Source of the DNA: Hamiltosporidium tvaerminnensis | Taxonomy: Eukaryota > Microsporidia > Dubosqiidae | Assembly: GCA_022605425.2 (NCBI GenBank) | Contig: JAKIMF020000004.1 | Span: forward strand, 431,501 to 495,500 | Direction: 5' to 3' | DNA length: 64,000 bases | Shown here: in pieces, positions 1 to 10,139 of the stretch | Layout: every line of letters starts with the position of its first letter | How positions within the stretch are numbered: position 1 is the first letter of the stretch | Translations under genes and position numbers: made by a program | The notes under the pieces: model-generated | Database searches by the model: none | Told to the model about the DNA's origin: nothing | Seen by the model: only the letters and a program-made list of their open reading frames with translations

Positions 1-427
1 CTGATTTTAATGGATTTAGCAGACAGATTATAATTAAAAAAAGAAAATATTGGAAGTTGTTTTATATACTACATTAAAAAGTCTTGAAATGAGTAATTAA
101 ATGTTTTCAGACGTTTATTTGACTGTAAATGTTTAAAGTAACGAAATAAATAGCAAAAAAATTAAAGATCTACATTTTTTTAAGCTATGGTAAAAAAAAC
201 CCAATGATAAAATATTGAATTTAAATTGTAAATGAGAAGTCATACAAATCTACTTATTTATCTCATAAAGTTAATCCATTACAATTTTATATGTTTTAAA
301 CTCCTTCCTTAATATTACTCTTCGCTTTGTGTGTTTAACATACTTCAAAATACATGTGGGAACTGATTTTTTTGGTCTTCTATATACTAGAGGAATTTAT
401 TTTTATTACATCTTTATTTTAAATTTA

Positions 428-1140
428 TGGTGGACAGAGAATAACCACATAAAAAATCGTTTCGTTGGCTATGAGTATGCGAGATTGATATATGGAATTA
501 TTGTTTGGATTTTTGGTGGGAATAAAACCACACTACATCTTCGGTTGTTCCATGGGAGTTGTTATGAGGAGGAGAGGTCTAAGAGATGGAGAAACTTTTT
601 CTACAAATTTATTTGTAGTTTTTTATGTAACTAGATTGCAGACCACGGCTGAAAATGTAGGTAATTGGCATGTAAAAGCATGGCAACCTAGCCTTGTTCC
701 CACTCGGGTTGAAGACTTTGCGCATGTGAGATATAAAAAACAAGTCCATTCAAATCCTGTAGAGCTAAGTAGCAGGTTATACCTTTTGGTGTGACATTGC
801 ACTGTATAAGATGACCTAGGTAAGTCGCCGTGATATATCTTGGTCAAAATTTTATTTGGATCGGAATAGCGTAGGGTAAATAAGAAAGCTGCAAAATTTT
901 GGGGAGCCTGAGGGCTTCGGCTTTCACTCAAACTCCATGTAACTAACCTGAACTTTTTTTTGGCAACTTCCTCGCTCATTAATTAGATTTTACACACTAT
1001 TTAGGCAAAAATCTTGAGATGTTGGTATCGTAAGGAGTACCGATGGAGTGTCAAGGGAACAATTATTTATGATAAACCCATAAATGCCTTGGTATCATAA
1101 AAACAAATAAAACGTGCCACTGTTTTAAAAAGTTTTGATA
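428..1140 (+). repeat. Dispersed repeat family A, copy 1
   Basis: A roughly 0.7 kb non-coding element also found at about 19.2, 30.9, 36.4, 40.0, 50.9 and 56.2 kb. The 5' part reads GTGGACAGAGAATAACCACA, followed by a conserved block around 515-620. The 3' part carries GATGGAGTGTCAAGGG near 1040 and ends in GTGCCACTGTTTTAAAAAG. Short open frames inside it (for example 492-794) are by-products of the repeat. The right boundary is uncertain because the flanks are A+T-rich. Confidence 0.85.
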
Positions 1141-1550
1141 TTCCTACAATAAAATGGAAATATTTTATTTTTATAAATTTTATTTCTGTATTTTCAAAGT
1201 AACCTATGAAATTAAACTGCTTTCATTCTTTGCTATTATTTTTATAAAAACACAAACAGGTAAATCTAAAGACGAATAATTATATTTTTGGTTTCTAATA
1301 CGATTTTATTCTAAATAAATATACTATAGGATCGTTTAATTACAAAAGCCCCAATTTCTTCCCGAAAATATATTTTTAAATCTTTAAGATTTTTTTTAAA
1401 CATAAGACATACTTAATATCAAGGGCATCATTACATATTTGCAGTGTCATCATCATTTTTTTCGTATCTCAAATATTATGAATAGATTTAAGCAGGTCCT
1501 TGTTGCAATATTAATTATAATTTATACAAGTTTTAAAAAATACTTTGTAA
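1141..1550. other. A+T-rich intergenic DNA
   Basis: No gene, RNA gene or repeat recognised between the dispersed repeat and the SMC2 upstream minisatellite. Confidence 0.6.
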
Positions 1551-1553
1551 TAT

Positions 1554-1776
1554 CTTTTTGTATTTTAAATTTGTATTTTAAATTTTTAGTTTAAATTTGT
1601 ATTTTGTATTTGTAGTTGAAATTTGTAGTTGAAATTTGTATTTTAAATTTGTATTTTAAATTTTTAGTTTAAAACGGTATTTTGTATTTGTAGTTTAAAT
1701 CCGTAGTTGAAATTTGTATTTTAAATCCGTAGTTTAAATCCGCAGTTTAAATTTGTATTTTAAATTTGTATTTACC
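1554..1776. repeat. 14-bp minisatellite upstream of SMC2
   Basis: About 15 imperfect copies of a 14-bp unit like AAATTTGTATTTTA, with variants containing TAGTTTA, TAGTTGA and CCGTAGT. The array stops about 110 bp before the SMC2 start codon, so it lies in or next to the promoter region. Confidence 0.85.
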
Positions 1777-1876
1777 TAAGATTTATTTATTAATTTTATT
1801 AACCATTTATTTCCTTCTGCCCATCTAAATATTTAATACAATATTTACAATTATTTCTAAAACCATTTATAGAAAA

Positions 1877-1879
1877 CCC
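1877..1879 (+). promoter_or_regulatory. CCC start-proximal motif, SMC2
   Basis: CCC four bases before the ATG. C-runs just before the start codon are a described microsporidian promoter element; here it supports the chosen start. Confidence 0.6.
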
Positions 1880-1883
1880 TTCA

Positions 1884-4800
1884 ATGTATTTGAAAGAAAT
1901 AATTTTAGATGGATTTAAATGTTACGAAAAAAGAACAATAATTCCTGACCTACATGAATCTTTTAACGCTATTACTGGTATGAATGGTGCAGGTAAAAGT
2001 AATATAATAGATGGTATAATATTTGTATTAGGAATTGATACAAATAAATTATTGAGGGTTTCTTCAATAAAAGAAGTAATAAATATTCATCGAAAAGAGT
2101 GTAAAGTTACTTTGATTTTTAATAATTATGAAAAATCTTTAAGTCCAGTTGGTTATGTTAATTATGATGTATTAAATATTATGAGATGTGTAGATGAAGA
2201 AGGTAAAAGCAAGTATTTTTTAAATGGGCATCCATGTACCAATTCTACTATTTCTAAGTTGTTTTCTAGTACTGGTCTTGGGATTATGAAAGGATCATCT
2301 TATCCACATTTTGTTGTAATGCAAGGACATATAACAAAAATATTGAGCATGAAAAGTAACGATTTGTATAATTTAATTCAAGAAACAGCAGGAACCAGGT
2401 TTTATGAATCTGAAAAGGAAAAATCACTTGTAATACTTCAAAAGAAAGAAAAAAAGTTAAAAGAGGCAAGTGAAAGTCTATTTAGAAGAATTTCTCCTTT
2501 TTTTGTTCAGTTGAAAGAAGAAAGACAGGCATATTTGGAACAAAAAAATATGGAAATGAAAAAGAAACAAAATATTGAAAGAGAAATTTTATTACAGAAA
2601 GAAATTGAATCGAACGAGTATAGCAAAGTTGCATTGGAGATTTTAGAAAATTTAAAAAATTATAAATTTAATAAAAATGAATTAAAAGAAATTGAAAATA
2701 AATTAGAAGAAGTAAGAAATTTAGAAAATGATGATAATTTTTTAAAAATACAAAAAGAATTAGAAATAGAAAAGTTAAAACTTGAAAAACTCAATGCATT
2801 TAATGATTCGGATGAATATGAAAAGAAGGAACAGGAATTAAAATATCTAAATTCTTTTGTAGATAATATTGATGAAATGAAAGAAAAGGAAAGATATTTG
2901 ATGGAGGAATTGAAGAACCAGGAAAATAATTTTTTAGGAATTAAAAGTATTTGTAGTAATAAAGTTGATCGGGTAGAAGAAATAAGTAGATTGAAAATAG
3001 AAATGAATCGGTTGGGAATATTCTTAAAAAATAATCAAGGATTAAATGATTTCTCTATTGATGATATTCAGAATAAAATCAAGGAAATTGAAGAATATTA
3101 TGTTTCAGATGAAGAAATTAATAATTTACAAAATAAAATAAACGAATTTAAAAGTAAAATTGCATATCCAATTATAGAAGGAGTATTTGGTATTTTGGAA
3201 GAGAATTTTTCAATAATTGATAAAAAATATGAAGAAGCGATATATTCTTCGATGGGTAGTCGATCAAAATTTTTGGTGGTGAAGAATGAAAAAATAGGAA
3301 ACGAATTATTATCTTCTAATAATAGCAGTATCAGTATAATACCATTGAATAAAATTAAACCAAAAATTGTTCCAAGAGATATTTTAAGAAATGTCAGACA
3401 ATTGGGTGGAATTCCTATTACAGAACTTATAAATTTTGATGAAGAAGTAAGTAAAGCAATGGAATTCGTATTTAATGGATATTTTTTATTTGAAAATAAA
3501 GAAAATGCAAGAAAGGCATGTTATGATTATAAAGTGATTGGAGTTACTTTTGATGGAACATTATACGATCCTAAAGGTACATTATGTGGTGGAAAAATAA
3601 TTTGTAAAAATATTATTTTTAGACGAAAAGATTTGTTGGAATTGGAACAAAATTTTAAAGAAAAAAAGGAAAACAAAAGAATTTATGAAAACGAAAAATA
3701 TAATTTAAATGAATTGAAGAGCAAAATATGCAATTTAAGAGAAATAAAAAAGGCTAAAAATGATATTCAAATTATTGAAAATTCAATTAAATTTTTAAAT
3801 AAATTGATAGAATCTAAGGTGGATTATAGTTCAGAATTATCTTCTTTACGACAGAATATTGTAAAAAAAATTCGAGAAAAAGAAGAATTTTTAAGGAGAA
3901 AAAATGTTTTAGAAACTGAAATATTTGAATTAAAAAATAAAATTAAAAGTAAAAAAGAAGACGAAAAAAATATTTTGAAGAAAATTTTACAGTTAGAAGG
4001 GTTTAGAAGACAAAGCGAAATAAAAATATCTAAAAAATCTATCGGTGAACGAGAAGAAGAATCGTTGGAACTTAAACGTAAGCATTTGTTACAGAATATA
4101 TTGAAATCGAAATCTAAGATTTCAAAGCTGCGAGAATTATTAAAAGAATTTAAATCTGGAAAAAATGAAAATTCTAAAAGTCATTTACCAGTTCAATTTC
4201 AAGAAATATCAGATGTGCTTGATGATTTTAAACTTTCATCTAACATTTTTAATGTGGATCTAAAAATATTTGATGTGAAGAAAGAAGATGAATTAAAAAA
4301 AGAATTATTTTCTGTACGAAAGGAAATTGAAATGTCTAAAAATATTAAAAAATTTCGAATGGATCCAAGAAATTTTGATTTATTAGAAAAAAATGATGAA
4401 ATAATTAAAGAACTCCAAGAAAAAATAAAAAAATTAGAAAATGATAAAATGAGAATCAACAAAAGTATTAACCAATTACATGAATTAAGTATAAAAGAGA
4501 TAGAAAGAGCTTTTAATCATATAAATAATAAAATTGGAACTTTTATAAATTTCTTTATTAAAGATGCCGATGCTAGAATAATTAAAAATGAAGATGAATA
4601 TCTCTTAAAAGTTAAAATGGGAAATTGGAAAGATTCATTGGTAGAACTTAGCGGAGGTCAACGGTCTTTAATGGCTTTAAGTCTTATATTTTCTATGTTA
4701 ACATATAAAACAGCACCTTTCTATATTTTTGATGAGGTTGATTCTGCTTTAGATTTGAGTCATACACAAGCAATTGGGGAAATAATAAAAAAGGAATTTA

Positions 4801-4928
4801 AAAATTCACAATTTATTGCCATAAGTCTTAAAGATGGTATGTACAGCAATGCTAATAATATTTATCGTGTGTTTGTAGATGATGGATATTCCCAGATTGG
4901 TATTTTGAAACATTATAAGACAGTATAA
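1884..4928 (+). CDS. SMC2: Condensin subunit SMC2
   Basis: Structural-maintenance-of-chromosomes ATPase. In condensin it pairs with SMC4 to compact mitotic chromosomes. The N-terminal head has the Walker A motif GMNGAGKS (residues 32-39), followed by the SMC2-type stretch FVVMQGHITKIL and QETAGTRFYE. Long Lys/Glu-rich coiled coils (about 165-425 and 600-860) surround a hinge at about 430-580. The C-terminal head has the signature LSGGQR (922-927) and Walker B FYIFDEVD (946-953), then ALDLSHTQAIG and SLKDGMYSNAN, typical of SMC2 rather than SMC1, 3 or 4. At 1014 residues it is shorter than yeast or human SMC2 (about 1170-1200), the loss being mainly in the coiled coils. The ATG follows the CCC motif directly. 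Confidence 0.95.
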   Translation: MYLKEIILDGFKCYEKRTIIPDLHESFNAITGMNGAGKSNIIDGIIFVLGIDTNKLLRVSSIKEVINIHRKECKVTLIFNNYEKSLSPVGYVNYDVLNIMRCVDEEGKSKYFLNGHPCTNSTISKLFSSTGLGIMKGSSYPHFVVMQGHITKILSMKSNDLYNLIQETAGTRFYESEKEKSLVILQKKEKKLKEASESLFRRISPFFVQLKEERQAYLEQKNMEMKKKQNIEREILLQKEIESNEYSKVALEILENLKNYKFNKNELKEIENKLEEVRNLENDDNFLKIQKELEIEKLKLEKLNAFNDSDEYEKKEQELKYLNSFVDNIDEMKEKERYLMEELKNQENNFLGIKSICSNKVDRVEEISRLKIEMNRLGIFLKNNQGLNDFSIDDIQNKIKEIEEYYVSDEEINNLQNKINEFKSKIAYPIIEGVFGILEENFSIIDKKYEEAIYSSMGSRSKFLVVKNEKIGNELLSSNNSSISIIPLNKIKPKIVPRDILRNVRQLGGIPITELINFDEEVSKAMEFVFNGYFLFENKENARKACYDYKVIGVTFDGTLYDPKGTLCGGKIICKNIIFRRKDLLELEQNFKEKKENKRIYENEKYNLNELKSKICNLREIKKAKNDIQIIENSIKFLNKLIESKVDYSSELSSLRQNIVKKIREKEEFLRRKNVLETEIFELKNKIKSKKEDEKNILKKILQLEGFRRQSEIKISKKSIGEREEESLELKRKHLLQNILKSKSKISKLRELLKEFKSGKNENSKSHLPVQFQEISDVLDDFKLSSNIFNVDLKIFDVKKEDELKKELFSVRKEIEMSKNIKKFRMDPRNFDLLEKNDEIIKELQEKIKKLENDKMRINKSINQLHELSIKEIERAFNHINNKIGTFINFFIKDADARIIKNEDEYLLKVKMGNWKDSLVELSGGQRSLMALSLIFSMLTYKTAPFYIFDEVDSALDLSHTQAIGEIIKKEFKNSQFIAISLKDGMYSNANNIYRVFVDDGYSQIGILKHYKTV

Positions 4929-5044
4929 GTTTTAAAGAGATTTTTTGTTATTTTAAAGTATTTGTTTTTAATTAATTTAATATTTTATAAAATTTTCATT
5001 TTTTGTGTCAGTTCTTTAATTTATTTAATATTATGTTAGACACA

Positions 5045-5195
5045 CCCTTATTTCACAAGGAGGAACCAAGTTAGAGGAACCGACCATAAACATAACTGAA
5101 AAGTCGGATTTAGAAGAAGAAACAACTGTGGTAAAAAAGGTGGAAGAAAATATATAAAAATGGTAAAAATATTTTAACCCAGAATTTTATTAAAT
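5045..5195 (+). mobile_element. Retrotransposon pol 3'-end fragment
   Basis: About 105 bp of this stretch matches, inverted, the segment at 47825-47945, including GTCGGATTTAGAAGAAGA and TTTTAACCCAGAATTTTAT. It reads as the acidic C-terminal tail of an ORF (KSDLEEETTVVKKVEENI). The degraded ORF near 8.7 kb ends in a similar way (QIEENVFSSKFY). I infer the 3' end of the Ty3/gypsy-like element whose remnants lie at 7.3-8.8 kb. Confidence 0.45.
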
Positions 5196-5328
5196 AAATT
5201 TAAAAAAGTTTAGCACTATTTTTAATTTATTTATGATTATTTCATATAAATTTGAAACCGAATTATTTATTGTATAAAACTAACAATTCTTTTCTAAAAT
5301 TATATTATTATATTATTTGCTGGTCCGT

Positions 5329-5427
5329 TTTTCTGATATATTGATTGTTTAAATATACTGACCAGATGAATTTTATATTTATTATATTAGTCAGTATTAC
5401 CTTTTTCTGATATATTGATTGTTTAAA
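5329..5427. repeat. Direct repeat, 2 x ~26 bp
   Basis: TTTTTCTGATATATTGATTG followed by TTTAAA occurs at about 5329 and again at about 5402, 73 bp apart. A short inverted pair, CTGGTC and GACCAG, lies between them. Confidence 0.7.
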
Positions 5428-5468
5428 AACATAATTGTAATTAAATTCTTTATAAATCAAAATTATTT

Positions 5469-6680
5469 CTATTTTTCTAATCTACCGATTATTTTATTGT
5501 ATTTATCGACTTTTTTCAAAAATATATTCCAATTTTTAAAAACTTTCATTCTTTTTTCAATTATTTCATCAAGTCTTGTATTAAATTTATATTCTTTCAA
5601 ACAAATTTCAAAAACTTCCTTATGTTTGGATTCAATAAAAATACCTTCGATTTTAGGAAATCCGTTATAAAATCCTTTAAAACATTTTCGATATTCAATT
5701 TGTAACAATTCAGCAACTTCATCTGCTTTATTATCATTTATGTGAGTACAATTTATAGGAATAAAATTTTCATGATAGAAATCCATAGTGTCTTTACTAT
5801 CAAATCCTAATATTTCAATTTTACATGTTTGCCATGGTGCATATAAATAGATCTTTTCTTGTTTGCTATTATAAATTATTTTGTATGGTTTTTTATCTTT
5901 TGGTTTCAAACCTTTTCTATATAATTGTTTTTCAGTTAGGAGATTGATTATATTTGATTTATAATATATAGGTTCGCCTTTGAAATATCCTAATATTGGT
6001 CTTTTTGGATAAATAATTTGATATGTTTTTATTAGAGATTCTAAAATATAAATGGGATGTTTTTTATATTTTTGAATGGAATTTGGTATTTCTTTAAGCT
6101 TTTTATCATTTTCTTTATCAAAATCTGAATTATTGTTATTTATAAGCAACTGATCTAATACTAAAAATATTTTTTCAAAAAAACTAAAATTCTTAGAAGA
6201 AGAAGAATATGAAAGAGTTTGATTTGTGATATTAATTTTACTATCAATACTGAAAACTAAATGTGGATATTTTTTAGGATGGTAAATTAGATTGTTAAGA
6301 AGTTTTGTTTCTAGAAATGTATTAATAGGTTTTCCGAGAATAAAAAACAATCTGCATGGAATTTTTTGATGAACGGTGTGACAAAATATAAAAATATTTT
6401 TATCGTTTTCATTTTCAAACTTGAAATCTTTTAATTTTGAGATTAGAATTTGGAATTTGTTGTAATTATTGTATTCTACAGACATTAAATCAAGAATAGC
6501 GCTATTTGTTGTTTCTTTAATTGTTTTTATTATTTTTTTTATACAGAAAATAAATTTACTACTTAATATGGCAAAAAGAACTTTTTTATCAAATATTTTT
6601 TTCTTTGCATCTATATTATCAGTTAATGGTACAAATAAATCATCTGAAAACACTTCATTCCAACTATCACTTGAATCCAT
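5469..6680 (-). CDS. RAD4: Rad4/XPC DNA damage recognition protein
   Basis: Recognises helix-distorting lesions to start global nucleotide excision repair, normally with Rad23. Beta-hairpin domain 1 is clear at about 204-260, with KKHPIYILES, YPKRPILGYFKGEPIYY and LLTEKQLYRKG. It is followed by KPYKIIY and the LYAPWQTCKIEI segment (domain 2, about 262-305). Domain 3 follows (about 306-365), with ENFIPINCTHI, the HINDNKADEVAELL helix and PKIEGIFIESKH. The upstream transglutaminase-like fold is present only in reduced form. The whole protein is 403 residues, against 754 in yeast, so N-terminal and loop regions are lost. The start ATG lies 8 bases after a CCC motif. It converges on SMC2. Confidence 0.88.
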   Translation of the reverse strand: MDSSDSWNEVFSDDLFVPLTDNIDAKKKIFDKKVLFAILSSKFIFCIKKIIKTIKETTNSAILDLMSVEYNNYNKFQILISKLKDFKFENENDKNIFIFCHTVHQKIPCRLFFILGKPINTFLETKLLNNLIYHPKKYPHLVFSIDSKINITNQTLSYSSSSKNFSFFEKIFLVLDQLLINNNNSDFDKENDKKLKEIPNSIQKYKKHPIYILESLIKTYQIIYPKRPILGYFKGEPIYYKSNIINLLTEKQLYRKGLKPKDKKPYKIIYNSKQEKIYLYAPWQTCKIEILGFDSKDTMDFYHENFIPINCTHINDNKADEVAELLQIEYRKCFKGFYNGFPKIEGIFIESKHKEVFEICLKEYKFNTRLDEIIEKRMKVFKNWNIFLKKVDKYNKIIGRLEK

Positions 6681-6688
6681 TAATTAGA

Positions 6689-6691
6689 GGG
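6689..6691 (-). promoter_or_regulatory. CCC start-proximal motif, RAD4
   Basis: CCC on the minus strand, 8 bases before the RAD4 ATG. Confidence 0.5.
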
Positions 6692-7320
6692 ATAATAAAT
6701 AAAATGGCGATTTTAAAAATATTTCGAAATTTTTTTATGGTAAAAAGTGATTTAAAAAGGAATATATACTTTTATAATCAATTATAGATTTATTTGAATT
6801 TATTATAAATTTAAACAGTTCATTTATTTTGAACTTTTATATTTTGCGATTTTATTTATTACCGGGGCATTTTCCATGGTTCTTTTGCTTCCTTTGTTCT
6901 ATCTATTTGCTCGTTTATTTGACCGGTCTTTAATATTTGACTCTTTTGTATGTTTGAGAATGGCTTTTATTTATTTAGTTTAGCGAAATTTAGAGTTCTT
7001 AATTTCAGTGTTTGTGGCTAAAACTTTTTTATTCTTGGTGTGTATGTGTAATGGTTTAAATTTTCTAATATTTTATTAGTAATTAAGGAATAGATTACTT
7101 CTTTCCATGAATAAAGAGCGTGATTACTTTCCTAGAAAAGAACTTGAAATGTCTTCAAAGTGTTGAGTCGAAAGTAATTTTTTTTTAGTAACCTGCTCCT
7201 TCACTACTAGTGGAACACATATTCCAATTAGAATCATAGCTTTGCCAAGTTAAGAGCGTCGCAAGGTCATTTTTCTTTTTATTGGTTAGGTTTTTTGCCT
7301 AACACAAACCTTCTGTACAA
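6692..7320. other. Intergenic DNA, nothing recognised
   Basis: A+T-rich with a few GC-richer patches (near 6860 and 7240). No coding signal or repeat copy found elsewhere in the window. Confidence 0.5.
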
Positions 7321-7332
7321 AAAAGATAAACA

Positions 7333-8800
7333 ATGCATCAACCAGAAATCGAACATGGTTCGTTGGAAAACAATTCCGATATCGTCAACACAAGAACATT
7401 GAAGTGCAAAGTATATATGGCTTTGAATTCTAGGATTTTCTGGAAAATACTGATAAAACCATCTTACATTAATAAAGAACTTATTAAACCAAAGTATAGA
7501 TCGGAAGAAAAAATACACAAAATAAATGTAGAAGAGACTATACTAGCAGATTTTTACAACGAAATAGAAACGAAAACTTCATTTTAAGTTATATTAAGCG
7601 AAGAAAAATGTGCTTGTAAGTGTTATTGAGTCTTTCGAATGGCTAAAGAAAAGGAATATCAGGCGACAGGATAAAGCAGTATTCTATTATATTCAGGATG
7701 CATATGTATTCTCGGGCGCAGAAAGTGTGTCTCATCATCTTGCTCGATCTAGTAAATTAGTAGATCGATTGGCTATTCAGTGTTGGAAAATGTATATATA
7801 AGACTAAACCAGGCGAAATAATGAATAATTAGATACTTACACTTGCTCCTTCCAAATAGATACAAAAATTTATCTTCAAAATGAATTAGGAGTCACTCAG
7901 CCCAAGAAATTATTGAAAAAAGCCCGCAGAAATAAGAGTGAAAACAACAAAAAAAAATATGTCAGAATTTGTAAGATCAGACCCAATATATTTATTTTAG
8001 ACAAATGAAAATTATTATAATGCAGTGGTTCTTAACCGTATTGCGAGAAGGTATTTTTGGGGTGCAGGAGACGCTCTTGTCAAAAGCTTAAGCTCTTAAG
8101 AGATATACAACTATATATTTTTTTAAATGAACAACGAATTTGCAAAAAATCAAAACAATTTTTAATCGAAAGGAAGAGACCGATTTTCAGATTCAAAGGG
8201 TTTGAGATCACTAAAAGGTTAAGAACCACTGCTATAACGCATATAAATAGGAATTACTTCTCAAGATTCATTTCAAATGGTTTAAATCAAATGGCGAGGA
8301 AGTATGATCTATATTGGCTAATTATTATGCTTATAGATAATTTACTTTGGAATAACACATTAAATGATAATTCGAAACGTTTGTATAATAAATACCATTC
8401 CCAATACTTTAAAATACTCCAAATACCTATGATTATAGAGGTATGGATACACACTAAAGTACACAAGAAGACAGTAGAAATAATTTCTCTTGATCGAGGA
8501 AGAGGGCTTAAGTCAAAACCAAATGGTGGAAAAGCTTGGAAAATAGTGTCATTTGATTATATTAAAAGAGCCCATATACATTATGAACCAACTTTAAGCT
8601 TAAGACAAACTAGAATCAGGGAATATCATGTTCAAACAAAAATAATATAACCTAAATTTCAGATAAAGGAACCACAATAGATGATAGACAATAATATAAA
8701 AGAGGATTAAGACTAGAAGTAAGCTAGCTGGTTAAACAAATAGAAGAAAACGTTTTTAGCTCAAAATTCTATTAATAAAAAAAGTATACGTATTCAAAAA
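7333..8800 (+). pseudogene. Decayed Ty3/gypsy-like retrotransposon (interrupted)
   Basis: A chain of short broken frames (about 7333-7587, 7610-7801, 7880-8000, 8232-8650, 8680-8790). The 8.5-8.8 kb portion reads like the end of a gypsy pol polyprotein: basic IVSFDYIKRAHIHYEP, then TRIREYHVQ, then an acidic tail ending QIEENVFSSKFY. That tail resembles the fragments at 5045-5195 and 47825-47945. The earlier frames (QDAYVFSGAESVSHHLARSS near 7690) are not assignable. A hAT-type MITE sits inside at 8023-8231. The element class is inferred from the 3' end only; no reverse transcriptase or LTR was identified. Confidence 0.4.
8023..8231. mobile_element. hAT-type MITE with 15-bp terminal inverted repeats
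   Basis: Starts CAGTGGTTCTTAACC (8023-8037) and ends with its exact reverse complement GGTTAAGAACCACTG (8217-8231). CAGTGGTTCT(C/T)AACC is the classic terminus of animal hAT transposons. The flanking octamers TTATAATG (8015-8022) and CTATAACG (8232-8239) agree at 6 of 8 positions, fitting an aged 8-bp target duplication. At 209 bp with no transposase it is non-autonomous. It lies in retrotransposon remnants, a nested insertion. Confidence 0.8.
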
Positions 8801-9539
8801 ATTTAGAAATATGCATTCATACCTTCAGATATTTTTAATATTTTGAATAAGTATACCTTTTTTTATGAATGGAGAATTTGTTATGCAAATTGTGAGTCTT
8901 TTTTAATCTAGATATCAATCAGTCAAAGATCACGATAAGGTGATTTTTATATATGATTTGTTAAACCAAAATAAATCTGTTTTTTTTATCAATTTATACA
9001 ACAGAAAAGTCAGCTCATATTCTTATAAATCTATGAAACAGAAGCTTTAAAGCCTATAGGGAAATAATTTGCTTTGAAATTAAGAACAAAATATACCAAA
9101 CCATAAGGTTAAAACCTGTATGATCGGTTCTTAGGTATTAGATTGAGAAATTACATATTATATGCATTTTTTAAAACAAAATTGGATTATTAAACTGAAA
9201 AGTTTTATTTCATTATTTAGTCAAATTATAGTGTGAAATATTTTTTACACTTTTATACATTTTTTTAAAACTTTATCGACGTTACTAGCCTCCTAAAAAC
9301 TGAATCATCATGTGTACATATCATCTTTTCCGATTGTTTGTTCCTCCATCAAAGATAGAAATATGCTACTTTTTATTTTACCTATGTAACATTATTTCTT
9401 CGTTACTTGTTTACTTATAAGGTGGTTACTCATGCATCTCGGCTTCTTAATAGCACACGGTGACGTTCTCTCCCAAATCTCATCTGCATTTGGTTCTGAT
9501 TAAAGTACTAATGCGAACAAAAAAAATTTCAACGTCTGC
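8801..9539. other. Gene-free A+T-rich DNA
   Basis: No open frame, RNA gene or repeat match recognised. Confidence 0.5.
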
Positions 9540-9960
9540 GTAAATACTGGTCACAGAATGTATGCCTTTACATTCATGGGTATTTGCAGTCTTTTGAGGT
9601 AAGACTTATGGTATTTTGTCCCAATACGGTATAAGGTAATGCCGTAAGAGATTATCTCAACACTACATTTATAAAAAAGACCTAACTCATTGGCTTACAG
9701 GTCATACTTCCTAATTTTTGAGTTTCGACCATTTGAAGTGAATCTTGCGACGTACATCCATACTTTTATGAGTCTATTTTTCTTTTCCTCTTATATAAAA
9801 AAATATTTCGAGCCTATTATTCCGAATTTTTGCATAGGTTTTTATTCTAGTGTCAACAATTGTCTCTGAATGGTCGCTTTCAATAACTTCTTGAACGAAG
9901 TGACTTTCAACTAATATAAAATTATTCGATCTAATTATAAAATCAAATTTTAAATATTAT
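9540..9960. repeat. Dispersed repeat family B, copy 1
   Basis: Diverged but collinear with 44770-45150. Shared landmarks in order are GTATTTGCAGTCTTTT (GTATTTCCAGTCTTTT in the other copy), ATTATCTCAACA, TCGAAGTGAATTTCG-like, TATTATTCCGAATTT, GGTTTTTATT and TTCTTGAA(C/T)(G/C)AAGT. No coding capacity seen. Probably a mobile element of unknown class. Confidence 0.55.
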
Positions 9961-10139
9961 ATGGCCGTGACGAATAATTTTTTTGTGGTCTGTGGCTAGA
10001 TGGTTCAAAAAAAGTTCTAAAGTAATTTTTTCTGTTGTTCTAGAAAATCATTTACAAATATAAATAAACCGGTTTCAAAAATGGCCATTTCCGAATGCTT
10101 CAATTGTTGTTTTTGCATTCAAAAATTATTTTCAGATAC

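Larger units (their letters stand above)
4929..5468. other. Convergent spacer between SMC2 and RAD4
   Basis: Non-coding spacer where two convergent genes end. It contains a retrotransposon 3'-end fragment (about 5045-5195) and a direct repeat (5329 and 5402), listed separately. Confidence 0.6.
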
